A DNA stretch of 64,000 bases from an uncultured Bdellovibrionales bacterium (GCA_937903155.1 CALCZU010000024.1:1-64000), one strand, 5' to 3'; positions 35,040 to 45,338 are shown, counted from the first letter of the stretch. Numbers and translations are program-made. Notes: generated by a model not told the origin, from the letters alone.

Positions 35040-36269
35040 TTATCCCTTCGATGTGCACGCGATCGAGAATTTAAAAAGAGTTCCTCCGGTGGGGTTTTGC
35101 TCAATCCAGATCGTCCCGCCGTGAATCTCCACCACTCTCCTACAAACCGAAAGACCGATTCCAGAACCAGGATACTGATCTTGATTATGAAGTCGGGAAA
35201 AAAGTTTGAAAATCTGGTTTCGGTTATTCTCTTTGATTCCGATCCCGTTATCAGAAACACAGAATACCCACTCTGTCGGATTCTGAACGGCAGTGATATG
35301 GATTACCGGGGGCTTATTACTTCGAAATTTAATGGCGTTACTGATTAGGTTTTGGAAAAGCCTTTCAATCTCGACAGGATGTGCCACCAGTGTCGGGAGA
35401 GGGTCGGAAGTCAATTCCGCACCACTGTCTTTGATCGCCTCCTGGAGATTGATCATTGCGTGACTTAAACTTAAGTTAAAATCCGTCAGGACGGGCACTT
35501 CGCTATCTCGACCGACTTGCGAATAGAGAAGGAGCCCATCGATTAAAGACTTCATTCGTCTTGCTCCATTTAGGGCGAATCCAAAATACTTCTGAGTTTG
35601 GACGTCCAAGTGGGGACCTAAATCTTTCTCAAGCAAAGTCAGATATCCAAAAATCATTCGTAGCGGCTCTTGCAAATCGTGAGAAGCGATGTGAGCGAAA
35701 TGCTCGAGGGCCTCGTTGGATTTTTTGAGGATTGAAACTTGCCGTTCAGCAAATACCGTTCCCGCTTCGGTGATTCCGCGAGCAATGGATTCGAGAATAG
35801 TTTCTCGGACACTTCCGCTGAGAGGACGCGCAAGTTCCACTTCGAGGACCTCTAAAATCGTTTTTTGGAGAATAAAATACTCGTCGAGAACTTGCGGAAG
35901 AGAATAATCTCCCTGCTGGGCCCGTTGACGGCCATGTTCTTTGCTCACTTCCTCAATAGCAGCATCGCTTGCCGGTTGGGTTGGGGAGAGTGCCCTTCCT
36001 AAATTATCCAAGAATAGAGGAATCGCATCTCGTAAAATGTACTCGTCTTTTTCGCCTGCGGCGGGAACTTCTTGACGTGCCCTCTCACTCCATAGGGTGA
36101 GAATCTTCTCTTTATTGCGCTTCAAACATTCGGCCGTTTCTGCGGTATCTCGTTGGCTCATTGGGAACTCACTTCTTAAAAAGATTTTTTCTCTTATCTC
36201 CGGGTCCTCGTGACTTTGCAATAATTGGTCCCATTGGGCGTCCGCATATCGCTCATTTTCTGTCTGCAT
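35040..36269 (-). CDS. Soluble sensor histidine kinase with RsbRD-type N-terminus
   Basis: No membrane segment. Residues about 40-170 (KEKILTLWSERARQEVPAAG, HGRQRAQQGDYSLPQVLDEY) match the RsbRD N-terminal sensor domain. Then comes a HisKA domain with the phosphoacceptor H in FAHIASHDLQEPLR, and a HATPase with N box LISNAIKFRSN, DNGIGI, a G2 box PGSGIGLSVC and GGTIWIEQN. No receiver or response regulator is adjacent, so the partner is elsewhere. Start at 36269; M37 is an alternative. The kinase core is complete, and its signal is probably cytoplasmic. Confidence 0.92.
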   Translation of the reverse strand: MQTENERYADAQWDQLLQSHEDPEIREKIFLRSEFPMSQRDTAETAECLKRNKEKILTLWSERARQEVPAAGEKDEYILRDAIPLFLDNLGRALSPTQPASDAAIEEVSKEHGRQRAQQGDYSLPQVLDEYFILQKTILEVLEVELARPLSGSVRETILESIARGITEAGTVFAERQVSILKKSNEALEHFAHIASHDLQEPLRMIFGYLTLLEKDLGPHLDVQTQKYFGFALNGARRMKSLIDGLLLYSQVGRDSEVPVLTDFNLSLSHAMINLQEAIKDSGAELTSDPLPTLVAHPVEIERLFQNLISNAIKFRSNKPPVIHITAVQNPTEWVFCVSDNGIGIKENNRNQIFKLFSRLHNQDQYPGSGIGLSVCRRVVEIHGGTIWIEQNPTGGTLFKFSIACTSKG

Positions 36270-36440
36270 GTTTTAAAAGTGTATTCCATTTTGACATGCT
36301 AAAAACACAGCGGCGTTGTAATGATGTATTAATTCAAGCGGTTGACTACCCAAAAAATGGTTTGCCTCTTGCAAGTTTTTCAAACCGGAGTGGAAGAAAC
36401 GATTGAAAAATCAAAATAAGGGAAATAAGAGTCATTCGCT

Positions 36441-37457
36441 GTGGTCCAATTAGTTAAAATACTGGGGATTTCTTACCTTTTACTCGCCTCTGCCGCCCTT
36501 GCGTGCCCAAAACAATATTTTTTAAATTTAGGTCAGCCGAGCCCACGGCCTAGATTCACCCTCATTACGTATTTTAAAGGAGATCTTAAAGAGGGTTTCG
36601 TCAAAGAGTTAGCAAACCGAGGTTACGTCGCAGATCCCACGGACAGCTTTGATGAGCTCATGTACAAATCGCTTTCGTTAAGAGCTCGGATCATTGCCCA
36701 AAAAAACTGGAATGTTCAAACTTCAAAAGCGCTCGCGGGTAGAACACTTTCTCCCGCCACCCAACAAGGCTTAGATCTCTTGATTGAAAAAGCTCAAAAA
36801 GGAGAAGATTTAGTTCCGCACATGAGCAAACGGATCGCCGATCCCGAATACAATGACGGAATGTTCAATGACTGGAAAATTTATCATTTTCATTTAGGCA
36901 CGTCGTTCGATCCTACCGGAAAATTTATTCAGCGCACGAATGATTTGGCTTTTGTCATGACGAACGGAATGGAATTTTATATTTTAGATGTTCTTCCACA
37001 TGCCGGGAGTTTTACTTCAAAAGATTTACTCGAAATTGCCCACCAGCAATGGCCTGAAATCTTGGAATCCTCCAAGCTAAACTTATCCGGAATGACCCTC
37101 GCTCCCGAAGGGATTGCTTTAACCGATACTTCAGAAAAAATCGCCAAACTGCGTAAAAGGGGAATCACGACTTTTTATCAAATGAGCGACGGAACCGTCT
37201 ACATGCCACCCGGTGGTGGATACATGTGGGGAGGCCAGAGTGCCACCGTGATGCGACAAAAACTCATCCTAACTAACCATTACCAGCGAGTGGAGGACCT
37301 TGTTAAAAAAAATGAGAACGTCATTCGCCAAAGCATGGAGGCTAAAAAAATCAAAGCGCCTGAAACTTTAAGAATCAAACTCTTAAGCCTCTCCCAAACT
37401 GAGGCAATCATTGAAGAAGAAAAAACGGGATTTAGATTGCGTTTTTTCATACCATAG
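36441..37457 (+). CDS. Exported protein of an unnamed family with a DGMFNDWKIYHFHL motif
   Basis: GTG start, signal peptide to about ALA-C (MVQLVKILGISYLLLASAALA). The core contains KRIADPEYNDGMFNDWKIYH followed by FHLGTSF and the line RTNDLAFVMTNGMEFYILDV. I know closely similar blocks (YxDGLLNDWGIHHLHLG, then Rt..llfa) from uncharacterised cytoplasmic proteins of many bacteria; the His and Asp residues look catalytic or metal-binding. Here the family is exported. No gene symbol is available. The downstream lipase-like gene starts 77 bases later on the same strand. Confidence 0.72.
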   Translation: MVQLVKILGISYLLLASAALACPKQYFLNLGQPSPRPRFTLITYFKGDLKEGFVKELANRGYVADPTDSFDELMYKSLSLRARIIAQKNWNVQTSKALAGRTLSPATQQGLDLLIEKAQKGEDLVPHMSKRIADPEYNDGMFNDWKIYHFHLGTSFDPTGKFIQRTNDLAFVMTNGMEFYILDVLPHAGSFTSKDLLEIAHQQWPEILESSKLNLSGMTLAPEGIALTDTSEKIAKLRKRGITTFYQMSDGTVYMPPGGGYMWGGQSATVMRQKLILTNHYQRVEDLVKKNENVIRQSMEAKKIKAPETLRIKLLSLSQTEAIIEEEKTGFRLRFFIP

Positions 37458-37534
37458 TCTTTTCGGGCTTTGCCTCCTCAGGATAAAATTTCTCTCTTTT
37501 CAAAGGCTGGAGTAAAATACACAGAAGCACTTTT

Positions 37535-38419
37535 ATGAAAAGACTCATCGAGAGTAATACCTACCTGCCTATTATTAATGGATTCATCGGGGATAAGCTT
37601 GCTGCGAGTTCAGACTCGTGGGCGATTGGATTTAGCCTCCGGCTACAAAGTAAAGATCTGACACTCGCAGAGGCTATAAAAAGACTCAAAAATAAAAATC
37701 TTGTGATCTACGTCCATGGGTTGATGGCAGATGAAAAAGTTTGGAAGCATTTTCAACGAATTGAGCCGCATTTTTCGTGCCTGTATTTACGCTATAACAC
37801 AGGCCTTCACATCTCAGAGAATGGAAAACTTTTGAGTGAATTTATTGCTGAACTTTATGAAAAGTATGCCTTTAAGAAAATTCATTTAGTGGGACATTCG
37901 ATGGGAGGACTGGTCATTCGAAGTGCTTGTTACCAAGCGCAAAAAAAGGAGATGAAATGGGTTAAACAATTAAAAACTGTTTTTTTAATTGCGGTTCCAA
38001 ACACGGGCGCGGTCCTTGAGAAATTGACGGGTCTCACGTCGGTGGTCTTAAGACGAATCGCACGATTTCATATTGGAAAACTAGGGGATGTGCTCGAGCA
38101 AAGAAGCAATGGGATAAAGGATCTCCGCCTAGGCGCGATGCTGGAAGAGGATTGGAAATCGGGAGACACTTCAAAACGTTCTCCCGTTCATCCTGTCATA
38201 GGCGTTGACTACCATATTTTAATCGGCAATCTCCTAAAAGATGAGAACTCCGTGATGGCGAAATACTTTGGAGACGGCCTCGTTACTCGAGAGAGTGCAG
38301 TGGGTGCAACCCTGATTCGTCACGCGAGTGTAAAAGTGTTTCCTCAAACGGGACACAATTCTATTTTAAACAGTCCGTCTGTGGTCGAGTATGTCTTAAG
38401 AGTCCTGAAAAAGAATTAG
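37535..38419 (+). CDS. Alpha/beta-hydrolase, lipase/PGAP1-like
   Basis: LVIYVHGLMADEKVW gives the oxyanion segment, and LVGHSMGGLVIRSA gives nucleophile S122 in GHSMGG. FGDGLVTRES and QTGHNSILNS supply candidate catalytic Asp and His near the C-terminus, in the order typical of the fold. It fits PGAP1/lipase-like hydrolases of lipids or esters. There is no clear signal peptide (MKRLIESNTYLPIINGFIGD), so it is probably cytoplasmic. Length 294 is normal. Confidence 0.85.
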   Translation: MKRLIESNTYLPIINGFIGDKLAASSDSWAIGFSLRLQSKDLTLAEAIKRLKNKNLVIYVHGLMADEKVWKHFQRIEPHFSCLYLRYNTGLHISENGKLLSEFIAELYEKYAFKKIHLVGHSMGGLVIRSACYQAQKKEMKWVKQLKTVFLIAVPNTGAVLEKLTGLTSVVLRRIARFHIGKLGDVLEQRSNGIKDLRLGAMLEEDWKSGDTSKRSPVHPVIGVDYHILIGNLLKDENSVMAKYFGDGLVTRESAVGATLIRHASVKVFPQTGHNSILNSPSVVEYVLRVLKKN

Positions 38420-38502
38420 TAACGCGCTCTTGTTTTAAAAATCCCTTCTCAAATTGCGACAGTCCTTAGTCCATTCCGACGATCGGTCCCGCAGTGTCAA
38501 TG

Positions 38503-39030
38503 CTATCGCTTGGGATTTACCGAAGGCTCACGATCGCTTCTACTCGGAGGGAAAGCCGGAGGAGGTTCGATGGGAGCCGGGGGTGGAACCATCATCTCAA
38601 ACGGAACTTCACAAGAAATCTTGTACTCGCACGATGCGATTGCTGACGGCGAAGGCGATGTATCGGTGTCAAATTTCAGATTTAAAATCGATGCAGCCCC
38701 TTGTTCAATCACTATTTTCCCCTTATTCGCTTCGCATTCCTGGGCTTCCTTGGGATAGAGCGATTTAAAAGTGTTCGCTAATGCTTCAGCGCTTTTGCAA
38801 GCCTCTTCTTTCAACTCATCCGCATCGTACTTTTCTCCTTCGGCCGTGCTCGTGGCAAACACGGACAGTGAAAAAAGAACTTTGCCTTCGGGGCATCGTA
38901 CAATTTTTTCAATTTTATATTTAGGCCAGGGTGAAGGCGTGTTTTGATTCCATTGACAGTGCGGGGTCGGTCCTTTTTCTGCCATTGCCGACATAGAAAA
39001 AAGTGTGATCGCAAGTACGAGTGATTTCAT
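38503..39030 (-). CDS. Secreted protein with proline-rich C-terminal tail
   Basis: The signal peptide is MKSLVLAITLFSMSAMA. The middle (about 25-140) has six Cys, probably in disulfides. The last 30 residues are a Pro-rich low-complexity tail (PPPAPIEPPPAFPPSRSDRE), which may span peptidoglycan or bind a partner. A convincing family was not seen. It is convergent with the lipase-like gene. Confidence 0.72.
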   Translation of the reverse strand: MKSLVLAITLFSMSAMAEKGPTPHCQWNQNTPSPWPKYKIEKIVRCPEGKVLFSLSVFATSTAEGEKYDADELKEEACKSAEALANTFKSLYPKEAQECEANKGKIVIEQGAASILNLKFDTDTSPSPSAIASCEYKISCEVPFEMMVPPPAPIEPPPAFPPSRSDREPSVNPKR

Positions 39031-39173
39031 TTTTTATCTCCTAAGTTCATTCATTCTAGGAGAAATCAATCTCAAGATCGAATGACGATTTTTTCGTGAT
39101 ACTCAATTACTCGTTTTTCACCATATTCAGACGGATACAGCGATCCGATTGCGATTTTCCCGAATAACGAAGA

Positions 39174-42100
39174 TCAGTTGCAAGTGGCGCCGGAGAAGCG
39201 AGCTTTTTGGGCGTTGCAGTTCTGAGCGATTTGGGCTTGAGTCAGAATTGCTTTGTAAACTTGGACGCTCGACATGGCACCGATAAAAGGATAACTCGCA
39301 TCGGTCAGAGCTCCCAAAGAAAATTGACTATTGTCTCCAAAATCTGTTCGGACAGTGGTACCCGTTTCTACGCTAGTATCATTGACATAAATTTTTCCTA
39401 CCCCTGTACTGCGATTGATTGTAAAAGCTAAATGAGTCCAGGTAGAATTAGAATAAGCCCCCGACGAAGTGTTCGCGTTTGCGCCACTGCTTCCATTCCC
39501 AGTCTCGATAAAAAGTGCTCTATCCGAAGTATTAAACGTATTGGCGTAGATTCGAAGACCCGATGTCGTGTAACCGCCGGCACTCGTCGCAAATAAAGTT
39601 CGGATATTGCTGCCGGCTGAGAAATAAAACCAGCCAGTGACCGTAACATAGTCTCCAAGACTGCTTGCCGCAATGGCCACTCGATCATTTGTTCCATCAA
39701 AATTAAGACGGTACGGACCCGCAGCCCCACTGATCGTTGTAGTCCCGTCGCCATTCCAACCGGTCGAGGTTCCACAAGATGAAATGTTTGTGAGTGTGAG
39801 AACATTGTACCAAAGATCGGTCCAACTTAAGTCAGTCGAAGCACATCCATTTGAGAAAGGCCGTAAACCCTGCTTCGCATTGGCCGCGTCGAAATTGAGG
39901 GTCAAATTCGTCCTCACCAAATTTCCGACAGGCGTTTCTCTAAATTTGTCGGCCGTGGCGTTGAAGGTGTCGACGACATCCGTAAGTGCGCCGACCGCCC
40001 AACCCGCATTCGTAGCGTGAAGTTTTATTTCCGCAATAGAACCGGTAAAATTTTTCGTATTTGAATCTGTGGCTCCGGCAAAAAGATTAGACGCGGCTGA
40101 GCTTAAGTTACCCGTTGCAGCCACAGTACATTCCGAAATTCCGTTCACAGATAGAGTTGCATACCCATTGGTATAAAGTCCGCTCACTGAAGTCCACAAA
40201 TTGTCTGATAAGCCAGAGGTACTCTGACAGGTCGCCCCGTATGTTCCGAGGCCTGCATTATAATGGGCTAAGATTCTCGTAGAGCTAAGAGCCGTGCTGT
40301 AAGTTGCTACCTCATCGAGAGATCCATCATAATAATCTCCCACACCCGATCGCACGCCGAGAAAAATCGGATCGGTCGGACTCAAAGTTCCAGAATTTGC
40401 CTGACCCGACAGAGAACCATTCAAATATAGTTTGTAACCGTTGGTCGTGCTATTTCCTTCTCGAACAAGAACAACATGATGCCAGACGTTTGCAGTTAAA
40501 TTTCCGGTCGTATTGAAAGTGGCAGGACCTAATCCATCCGCTGTCCAGACGCCAATTCTTGTACTCGTATAATCGAAAAGAACGTAATTCGTGTTCACCA
40601 TACTCATAATCGTATGCCAGCCACTCGCGTCGCCTGTCGGTTTGATCCAAGCTTCCCAAGTAAACGTCGAACTCGATGTTTGAGTGGTAGAAATATAGTG
40701 GCCAGAGCCCGCAGCAAAGGTCATCGCTTTGTTTCCATCCCCAGCCACGGCGCCAGTCACTCCCAAGGTCGGCGCGACCACGATTTTTCCGTTGTGATTG
40801 CCCGAACCCAAATCAAGCACCGTGGTACCGCTTGTTTCGCCGAGTCGCCAGTAGGCTGTCGGAGAATCTTGCATCACAACGTCCTGGTAACTTTGTCCAA
40901 TCACAAAGTCGAGTTTCTTGCCGATCACTCCTGCTTTGTAATGGGCTGCGACTTGAGCTGCGGTCAAAGTGGTGTTGTAGACCGCGGCTTCGTCAATGAC
41001 GGCATTTGCGTAATAGCCCGAGTAATCCGCAAACTTGCCGACGACAATTTTACCTGCGGCATAGCTGGGTGTGCCGGCGCTGTAGGCCGTGAGTGGCCAA
41101 AGAACTCCATTAATATAGATATTGGTTGTGCTGAGCGCTCCCGCTGGTTTGCTAATGACGACGTGATTCCACGTTCCAGCCGTCAAGGTTCCGGCAGTAT
41201 AGGCCCCGTAATTGCCTCCGGTTTCGAGTGAGACGATTCCCGCTCCCCGATAATTGGCGATCATTGCAAACGCGGTACCTGTGCCGTTAGCACCAAAAGA
41301 AACGATAGTACCTTGGGTCGTGGTATCGTTTAGTTTAAACCACGCTTCGATAGTCGCGGCCGAGTTATTTGTAATTCCAGAGTTAGACGCTGAATAAAGG
41401 TAACTAGACGATCCGTTAAAGCTAGAGGCTTTATCACTGTCAGCGGCAAGCGCCCCTGTTTGCGCTAGAGTGACCGAACTGTAAGTGCCGTTGTTGCCGG
41501 TCGCTGAAGTGTCCGTGGCCGTCGTGGCACCCGTTGCTTCGCCCAATCGCCAATATAAAATAGGCGAATCCGCCATCACGGCATCTCGATAACTTGCATG
41601 CTGTCTGAGCGTAAATCCATTTCCAGTGGCATTCGATGAGTTTCCTAAAATCACCGCATCGGAGTTTGAACTGACATTTGAAGACTTAATCCAAGAGTTA
41701 AACAACATTTTCGTTTGGCCTGCGAGAACGCCACTTCCGAAATCGATATAGCCTGCACCATCAAAAACCGAAGTATAGGGTGCTGAGTAAGTTCCATTGC
41801 CTGACCAAGTCACATGACTCGTGGAGTTTGTCGTGCCGTCGGCGTATGAGGAAGAAATATCCGTCCAAATATTGTCCGGGGACGAGTGAGGTTTCGCTCC
41901 TCCATTGGCGAACTGCGCATCCCAATCACCGGCGAGAAGGAATGTGTTAAAGGTTGGCCTTACATTCACTACAAAAATACTGCTTCCTGAACCTGCAAGA
42001 TTCGTCCCGGTCACTTTAATCTCGTAAGGTCCAAATGCGGAATAATCCGGACTCCACGTTAAAATTCCCGTGCCGGTGTCAAACTCTACGGTCCCGGGAA

Positions 42101-43991
42101 GGGATGTACATGCCGTTCCTGTCACCGCTCCATCGACGACTCGGTCAAAAACACAGGCGTAAGTCATTCCCGTGTCACTATTGGTATTAGTGTTGTCAAA
42201 ATCTTGATAGGCGGATGAGCCGACTACCACGTAATCAGGATATGAGTAGGAAATGGCGGAAGTGAGTATCGGTACCGCGGTCACGGCCGTGGAACGAGTT
42301 CCCGAAGTCGCTCCAAGGGTTGCCGTTATGACGGTACTTCCTTCAGAAACCCAGCTTGCAAGTCCTGACGTCGAAATGGAAGAACTTGCATTATTAGTGC
42401 TCCAAGTCACGGCGCTGGTTACGTCTTGAGTAGAGGCATCGCTGTAGGTCGCCGTCGCCGTCATTTGCTGCGTTCCACCCGGAAGATATGTCGCGGTCGT
42501 CGGGGTAACAGCGATGCTAGTAAGTGCGGCACTTCCCACGAGCTTTGCCGTTGCATTCACCGTACCGGTCCCATTGTTATAGGCAACCCGATAAGTTTGT
42601 AACGTTGAGCCGATCGCACTCGGCGTATAAGTTAAAGTGACTGTACAAGTTCCATATCCTGCGAGAGTAGTCCCACAAGCGCCACCCGTGCTACTGCTTC
42701 CACCAAACGCACCTGCATTCGTAAAAGGAGCGCAAAGAGCGCGATCTTGTGTTCCTGGACAAGAGGTGCTGGCACTCGGATTTGCCATTGATGTAATCGG
42801 TCTTCCAGTTCGATTCGTTAGAGTCGCGGTAACCGTCGCCGTTGAACTTGTATTGGCGGTTTGAGCGGCTCCCGATAATGCGACTGTGAGTAAAGATTGT
42901 TTGGGAGTCGATAGAATGAAACTAATTGGGTACGGTTTATTAGAGGGATATTGAGCGGAACACGCCACGACATGTTCTTCTGAGCCGGTATAAAAATGAC
43001 AAACGGCTTTTCCAGTTCCCGTGACACCGACGAGGCTTAAAGTTCCGGAACAAAAACCGTCGGTCGGTGTATTTAAACTCGTACAAGCGAGCGTTCCAAT
43101 CGTCGACTGCTGGGTCGTGTCTGTTAAATCGGTTGCTTGTTTGATCGTAAAGGTGGTTCCGCTGGCATCTGGAACAAAATAAATATTTTTTTGTTCCTGA
43201 GTAGTGTAACTCGAGTAAAAAATTTGTCTTCCCGAAAAGACATCGTTTGCGAGACCGGACATCATGTTCGTTGTGAGCGTCTGTTTTGGAAGTCCGACAA
43301 TGACTTCGGGATTTCCGGTGTAGTCTGTAAACACAAAGCCATGGTTGCCAAAATAAACGCTTCCGTATTGAAGCATGGGATAGTCAGTTCCTGTGGCTTG
43401 GAGTTTCATCGCTCCCGAACTGCAGGAGGCGCCGCTCAGTCCGTTAAATCCATAAGTCGGATTTGAAATCAGAGTGGGGCCATTCATATCGAAATAATTA
43501 GTCCCTGTAAAAAGAGTTCCGGCCGCAGGATTGTAGCTGATTGTCCCTCCCGGATAAAAAGTCGTAGAGGTCATATTATTCGGATTACGAACCAGTTCGG
43601 GTGTCCGGTAACGGATTCCAAGCCATGTATAATCTGTTGCCGAAGGACAACTTGAGTTACTCGAACTCACCGTCAAATAATTATTTGAGATGAAACTTTG
43701 GAAAAGAATAAAACTGTCGTAGGCGACACCCATGCGAGTAATGGAGCCCAGTGAGGCATAACGACCCGTTCCCGAAGTCATCGCGATCTGAACTGGACCC
43801 GCATAAGTATACGTCACAGTTCCCGAGCCGGCAGCGGCGGAGCCAGAGACCTGGGTGGAGCTGAACGCTCCCGAAGTTCCGGGAGTAAACGAAGGCACTG
43901 TGAGAGAAATTGAATTTTGCGTTTCGGCGAACGTGAGCGGAGAGAGAAGGGCTCCGACAATCGCAATAAAATGTAGATAAGGTTTTAACAT
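39174..43991 (-). CDS. Giant secreted LamG/Ig-like surface protein
   Basis: The signal peptide is MLKPYLHFIAIVGALLSPLTFA. Reading from the N-terminus of 1605 residues: an unknown beta region (to about 370), an Ig-like domain (about 370-480), a BIG2 domain (about 494-578, TSIAVTPTTATYLPGGTQQM), a He_PIG-like domain (about 580-680), then LamG/concanavalin-like domains at about 800-1030, 1034-1255 and 1365-1605, each with xYWRLGE or NFDGTND and a xNHVV/THLAF strand. It is typical of large adhesins or carbohydrate binders. The ATG follows directly on the upstream lipoprotein stop (TAGATG), so the two are coupled. No enzyme motif was seen. Confidence 0.88.
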   Translation of the reverse strand: MLKPYLHFIAIVGALLSPLTFAETQNSISLTVPSFTPGTSGAFSSTQVSGSAAAGSGTVTYTYAGPVQIAMTSGTGRYASLGSITRMGVAYDSFILFQSFISNNYLTVSSSNSSCPSATDYTWLGIRYRTPELVRNPNNMTSTTFYPGGTISYNPAAGTLFTGTNYFDMNGPTLISNPTYGFNGLSGASCSSGAMKLQATGTDYPMLQYGSVYFGNHGFVFTDYTGNPEVIVGLPKQTLTTNMMSGLANDVFSGRQIFYSSYTTQEQKNIYFVPDASGTTFTIKQATDLTDTTQQSTIGTLACTSLNTPTDGFCSGTLSLVGVTGTGKAVCHFYTGSEEHVVACSAQYPSNKPYPISFILSTPKQSLLTVALSGAAQTANTSSTATVTATLTNRTGRPITSMANPSASTSCPGTQDRALCAPFTNAGAFGGSSSTGGACGTTLAGYGTCTVTLTYTPSAIGSTLQTYRVAYNNGTGTVNATAKLVGSAALTSIAVTPTTATYLPGGTQQMTATATYSDASTQDVTSAVTWSTNNASSSISTSGLASWVSEGSTVITATLGATSGTRSTAVTAVPILTSAISYSYPDYVVVGSSAYQDFDNTNTNSDTGMTYACVFDRVVDGAVTGTACTSLPGTVEFDTGTGILTWSPDYSAFGPYEIKVTGTNLAGSGSSIFVVNVRPTFNTFLLAGDWDAQFANGGAKPHSSPDNIWTDISSSYADGTTNSTSHVTWSGNGTYSAPYTSVFDGAGYIDFGSGVLAGQTKMLFNSWIKSSNVSSNSDAVILGNSSNATGNGFTLRQHASYRDAVMADSPILYWRLGEATGATTATDTSATGNNGTYSSVTLAQTGALAADSDKASSFNGSSSYLYSASNSGITNNSAATIEAWFKLNDTTTQGTIVSFGANGTGTAFAMIANYRGAGIVSLETGGNYGAYTAGTLTAGTWNHVVISKPAGALSTTNIYINGVLWPLTAYSAGTPSYAAGKIVVGKFADYSGYYANAVIDEAAVYNTTLTAAQVAAHYKAGVIGKKLDFVIGQSYQDVVMQDSPTAYWRLGETSGTTVLDLGSGNHNGKIVVAPTLGVTGAVAGDGNKAMTFAAGSGHYISTTQTSSSTFTWEAWIKPTGDASGWHTIMSMVNTNYVLFDYTSTRIGVWTADGLGPATFNTTGNLTANVWHHVVLVREGNSTTNGYKLYLNGSLSGQANSGTLSPTDPIFLGVRSGVGDYYDGSLDEVATYSTALSSTRILAHYNAGLGTYGATCQSTSGLSDNLWTSVSGLYTNGYATLSVNGISECTVAATGNLSSAASNLFAGATDSNTKNFTGSIAEIKLHATNAGWAVGALTDVVDTFNATADKFRETPVGNLVRTNLTLNFDAANAKQGLRPFSNGCASTDLSWTDLWYNVLTLTNISSCGTSTGWNGDGTTTISGAAGPYRLNFDGTNDRVAIAASSLGDYVTVTGWFYFSAGSNIRTLFATSAGGYTTSGLRIYANTFNTSDRALFIETGNGSSGANANTSSGAYSNSTWTHLAFTINRSTGVGKIYVNDTSVETGTTVRTDFGDNSQFSLGALTDASYPFIGAMSSVQVYKAILTQAQIAQNCNAQKARFSGATCN

Positions 43992-44258
43992 CTAATTAGA
44001 CATTCCTGAATAAGTGGTCGTATTGACGACGTGTCCTGTCTCATCCGTATAGGCCTGAAGAGGCGCCAGGATTCCTGTTTTAGGATCTGCGATTCTTTCT
44101 GGTTCGTCGCTAGGGGATGTCGCTAGAGGCGGAGTGCTACTCAGTTCGCCGCCTACCGGCACTGAAACTTGGCCACAGCTCGCGCAAATTCCCAGAACCA
44201 GAATAAGACAGAGTCGAGTTACATTTCTAATTTGGATGATTTTAAGAAAGAAGCACAT
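43992..44258 (-). CDS. Small lipoprotein coupled to the LamG giant
   Basis: I chose ATG 44258 because GAGGA lies 5 bases upstream; an ATG at 44270 is an alternative. The signal ends in ICASC (lipobox-like), giving a lipoprotein with a mature part of about 60 residues rich in Pro, Ser and Thr, likely a flexible linker. It ends TAG, immediately followed by the giant's ATG. A role in anchoring or secreting the giant is plausible. Confidence 0.7.
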   Translation of the reverse strand: MCFFLKIIQIRNVTRLCLILVLGICASCGQVSVPVGGELSSTPPLATSPSDEPERIADPKTGILAPLQAYTDETGHVVNTTTYSGMSN

Positions 44259-44467
44259 TTTGATCCTCATACGTACTACGGAGATTCACAACGAGAACTT
44301 GATTACAATTTAACACGTCACATCTAATAAATTATGTCGGTTTCTTCACAATCTAAATCTCAAAAATTTCGGGATTTGAGATCTCTCCTAAAATCAACGT
44401 TTTAGAGTCGCTGGGGAGAGAACGTGATCTCAATCAATCGTTGTGGTGTGCCGATAAGTCTGTGAAT

Positions 44468-45337
44468 ATGTCCAAAAAACCATGGCCCATCACCCTATTA
44501 GCTTTGTTATTTCTTTCAGAGCCCCTCTTTAAGTTGCTTTTTTATTCGTGGTATTGGCAGCGAGATGTACATTTTCTTTTAACAACCACACAGATGAAAT
44601 CTCCTTATATCTTCGGAATGTATTTTTTTGGCTGTCCGGTCGCGGGAGTTGCGATTTGGGCGGTAAAAAAATGGAGTCTTCCGGTATTTCTGACGATTGA
44701 AGCCCTGATCGTTGTTGGACATTTCCAAAATTTAATCAATCAGACTCAGCCTTTTTTCTCGATAGGACTGGTGTGCTTAATTGTTTTTCTCAATATTAGT
44801 GTTGTCAGTTATTTTTTGATTCCCGCGGTAAGAATTGCCTATCTCGATCCTCGAGTTCGTTGGTGGGCTCGAAAACCCAGATATAACGTCAATTGGAAAT
44901 GCATTGTGCGACAAAATCAACGCGAAGAAACCGCAACGCTCGCGAACTTATCGCAACAGGGTGCTTTGGTCAGTCTTTCCGAATCAAGTTCCATTCGGCT
45001 TCAAGAAGTTTTCTTCTTGGAATTTGATTTCGATAAATATTGTTTTAGTCTGCCTGGCAAAATCCGATACCAAAAACACTTAGATGATCGCATCCGCTAC
45101 GGGGTGGAGTTTCAAAATGTGAATCCGCAAGAAAAACGGGCGCTCCGCAAATGTATCCGAATTCTCGAAAAACGCAGATACCCAAGACGCCCTAAGAAAG
45201 AAAACGTTTTTAAATCTTTGGGTCAATTTCTTTATGTGTTTGTCACGTCAGGTCGCGGCCTTATTCCCTCACTGACTAAATCCAGCACTTCTCAAAAAGA
45301 GGACGCGAAAACGCTTCCGTTTAAAAAAGTTTCGTAA
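44468..45337 (+). CDS. Membrane-anchored PilZ (c-di-GMP) domain protein
   Basis: I chose ATG 44468 (MSKKPWPITLLALLF); a GTG start at 44441 would add nine residues. Four hydrophobic segments fill residues 1-130. The cytoplasmic part carries a PilZ domain: RKPRYNVNW for the basic motif and ANLSQQGALV for the [DN]xSxxG motif, then RYGVEFQ as the closing strand. PilZ binds c-di-GMP and usually controls motility or surface behaviour. A Lys/Arg-rich tail follows. The target is unknown. Confidence 0.85.
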   Translation: MSKKPWPITLLALLFLSEPLFKLLFYSWYWQRDVHFLLTTTQMKSPYIFGMYFFGCPVAGVAIWAVKKWSLPVFLTIEALIVVGHFQNLINQTQPFFSIGLVCLIVFLNISVVSYFLIPAVRIAYLDPRVRWWARKPRYNVNWKCIVRQNQREETATLANLSQQGALVSLSESSSIRLQEVFFLEFDFDKYCFSLPGKIRYQKHLDDRIRYGVEFQNVNPQEKRALRKCIRILEKRRYPRRPKKENVFKSLGQFLYVFVTSGRGLIPSLTKSSTSQKEDAKTLPFKKVS

Positions 45338-45338
45338 A

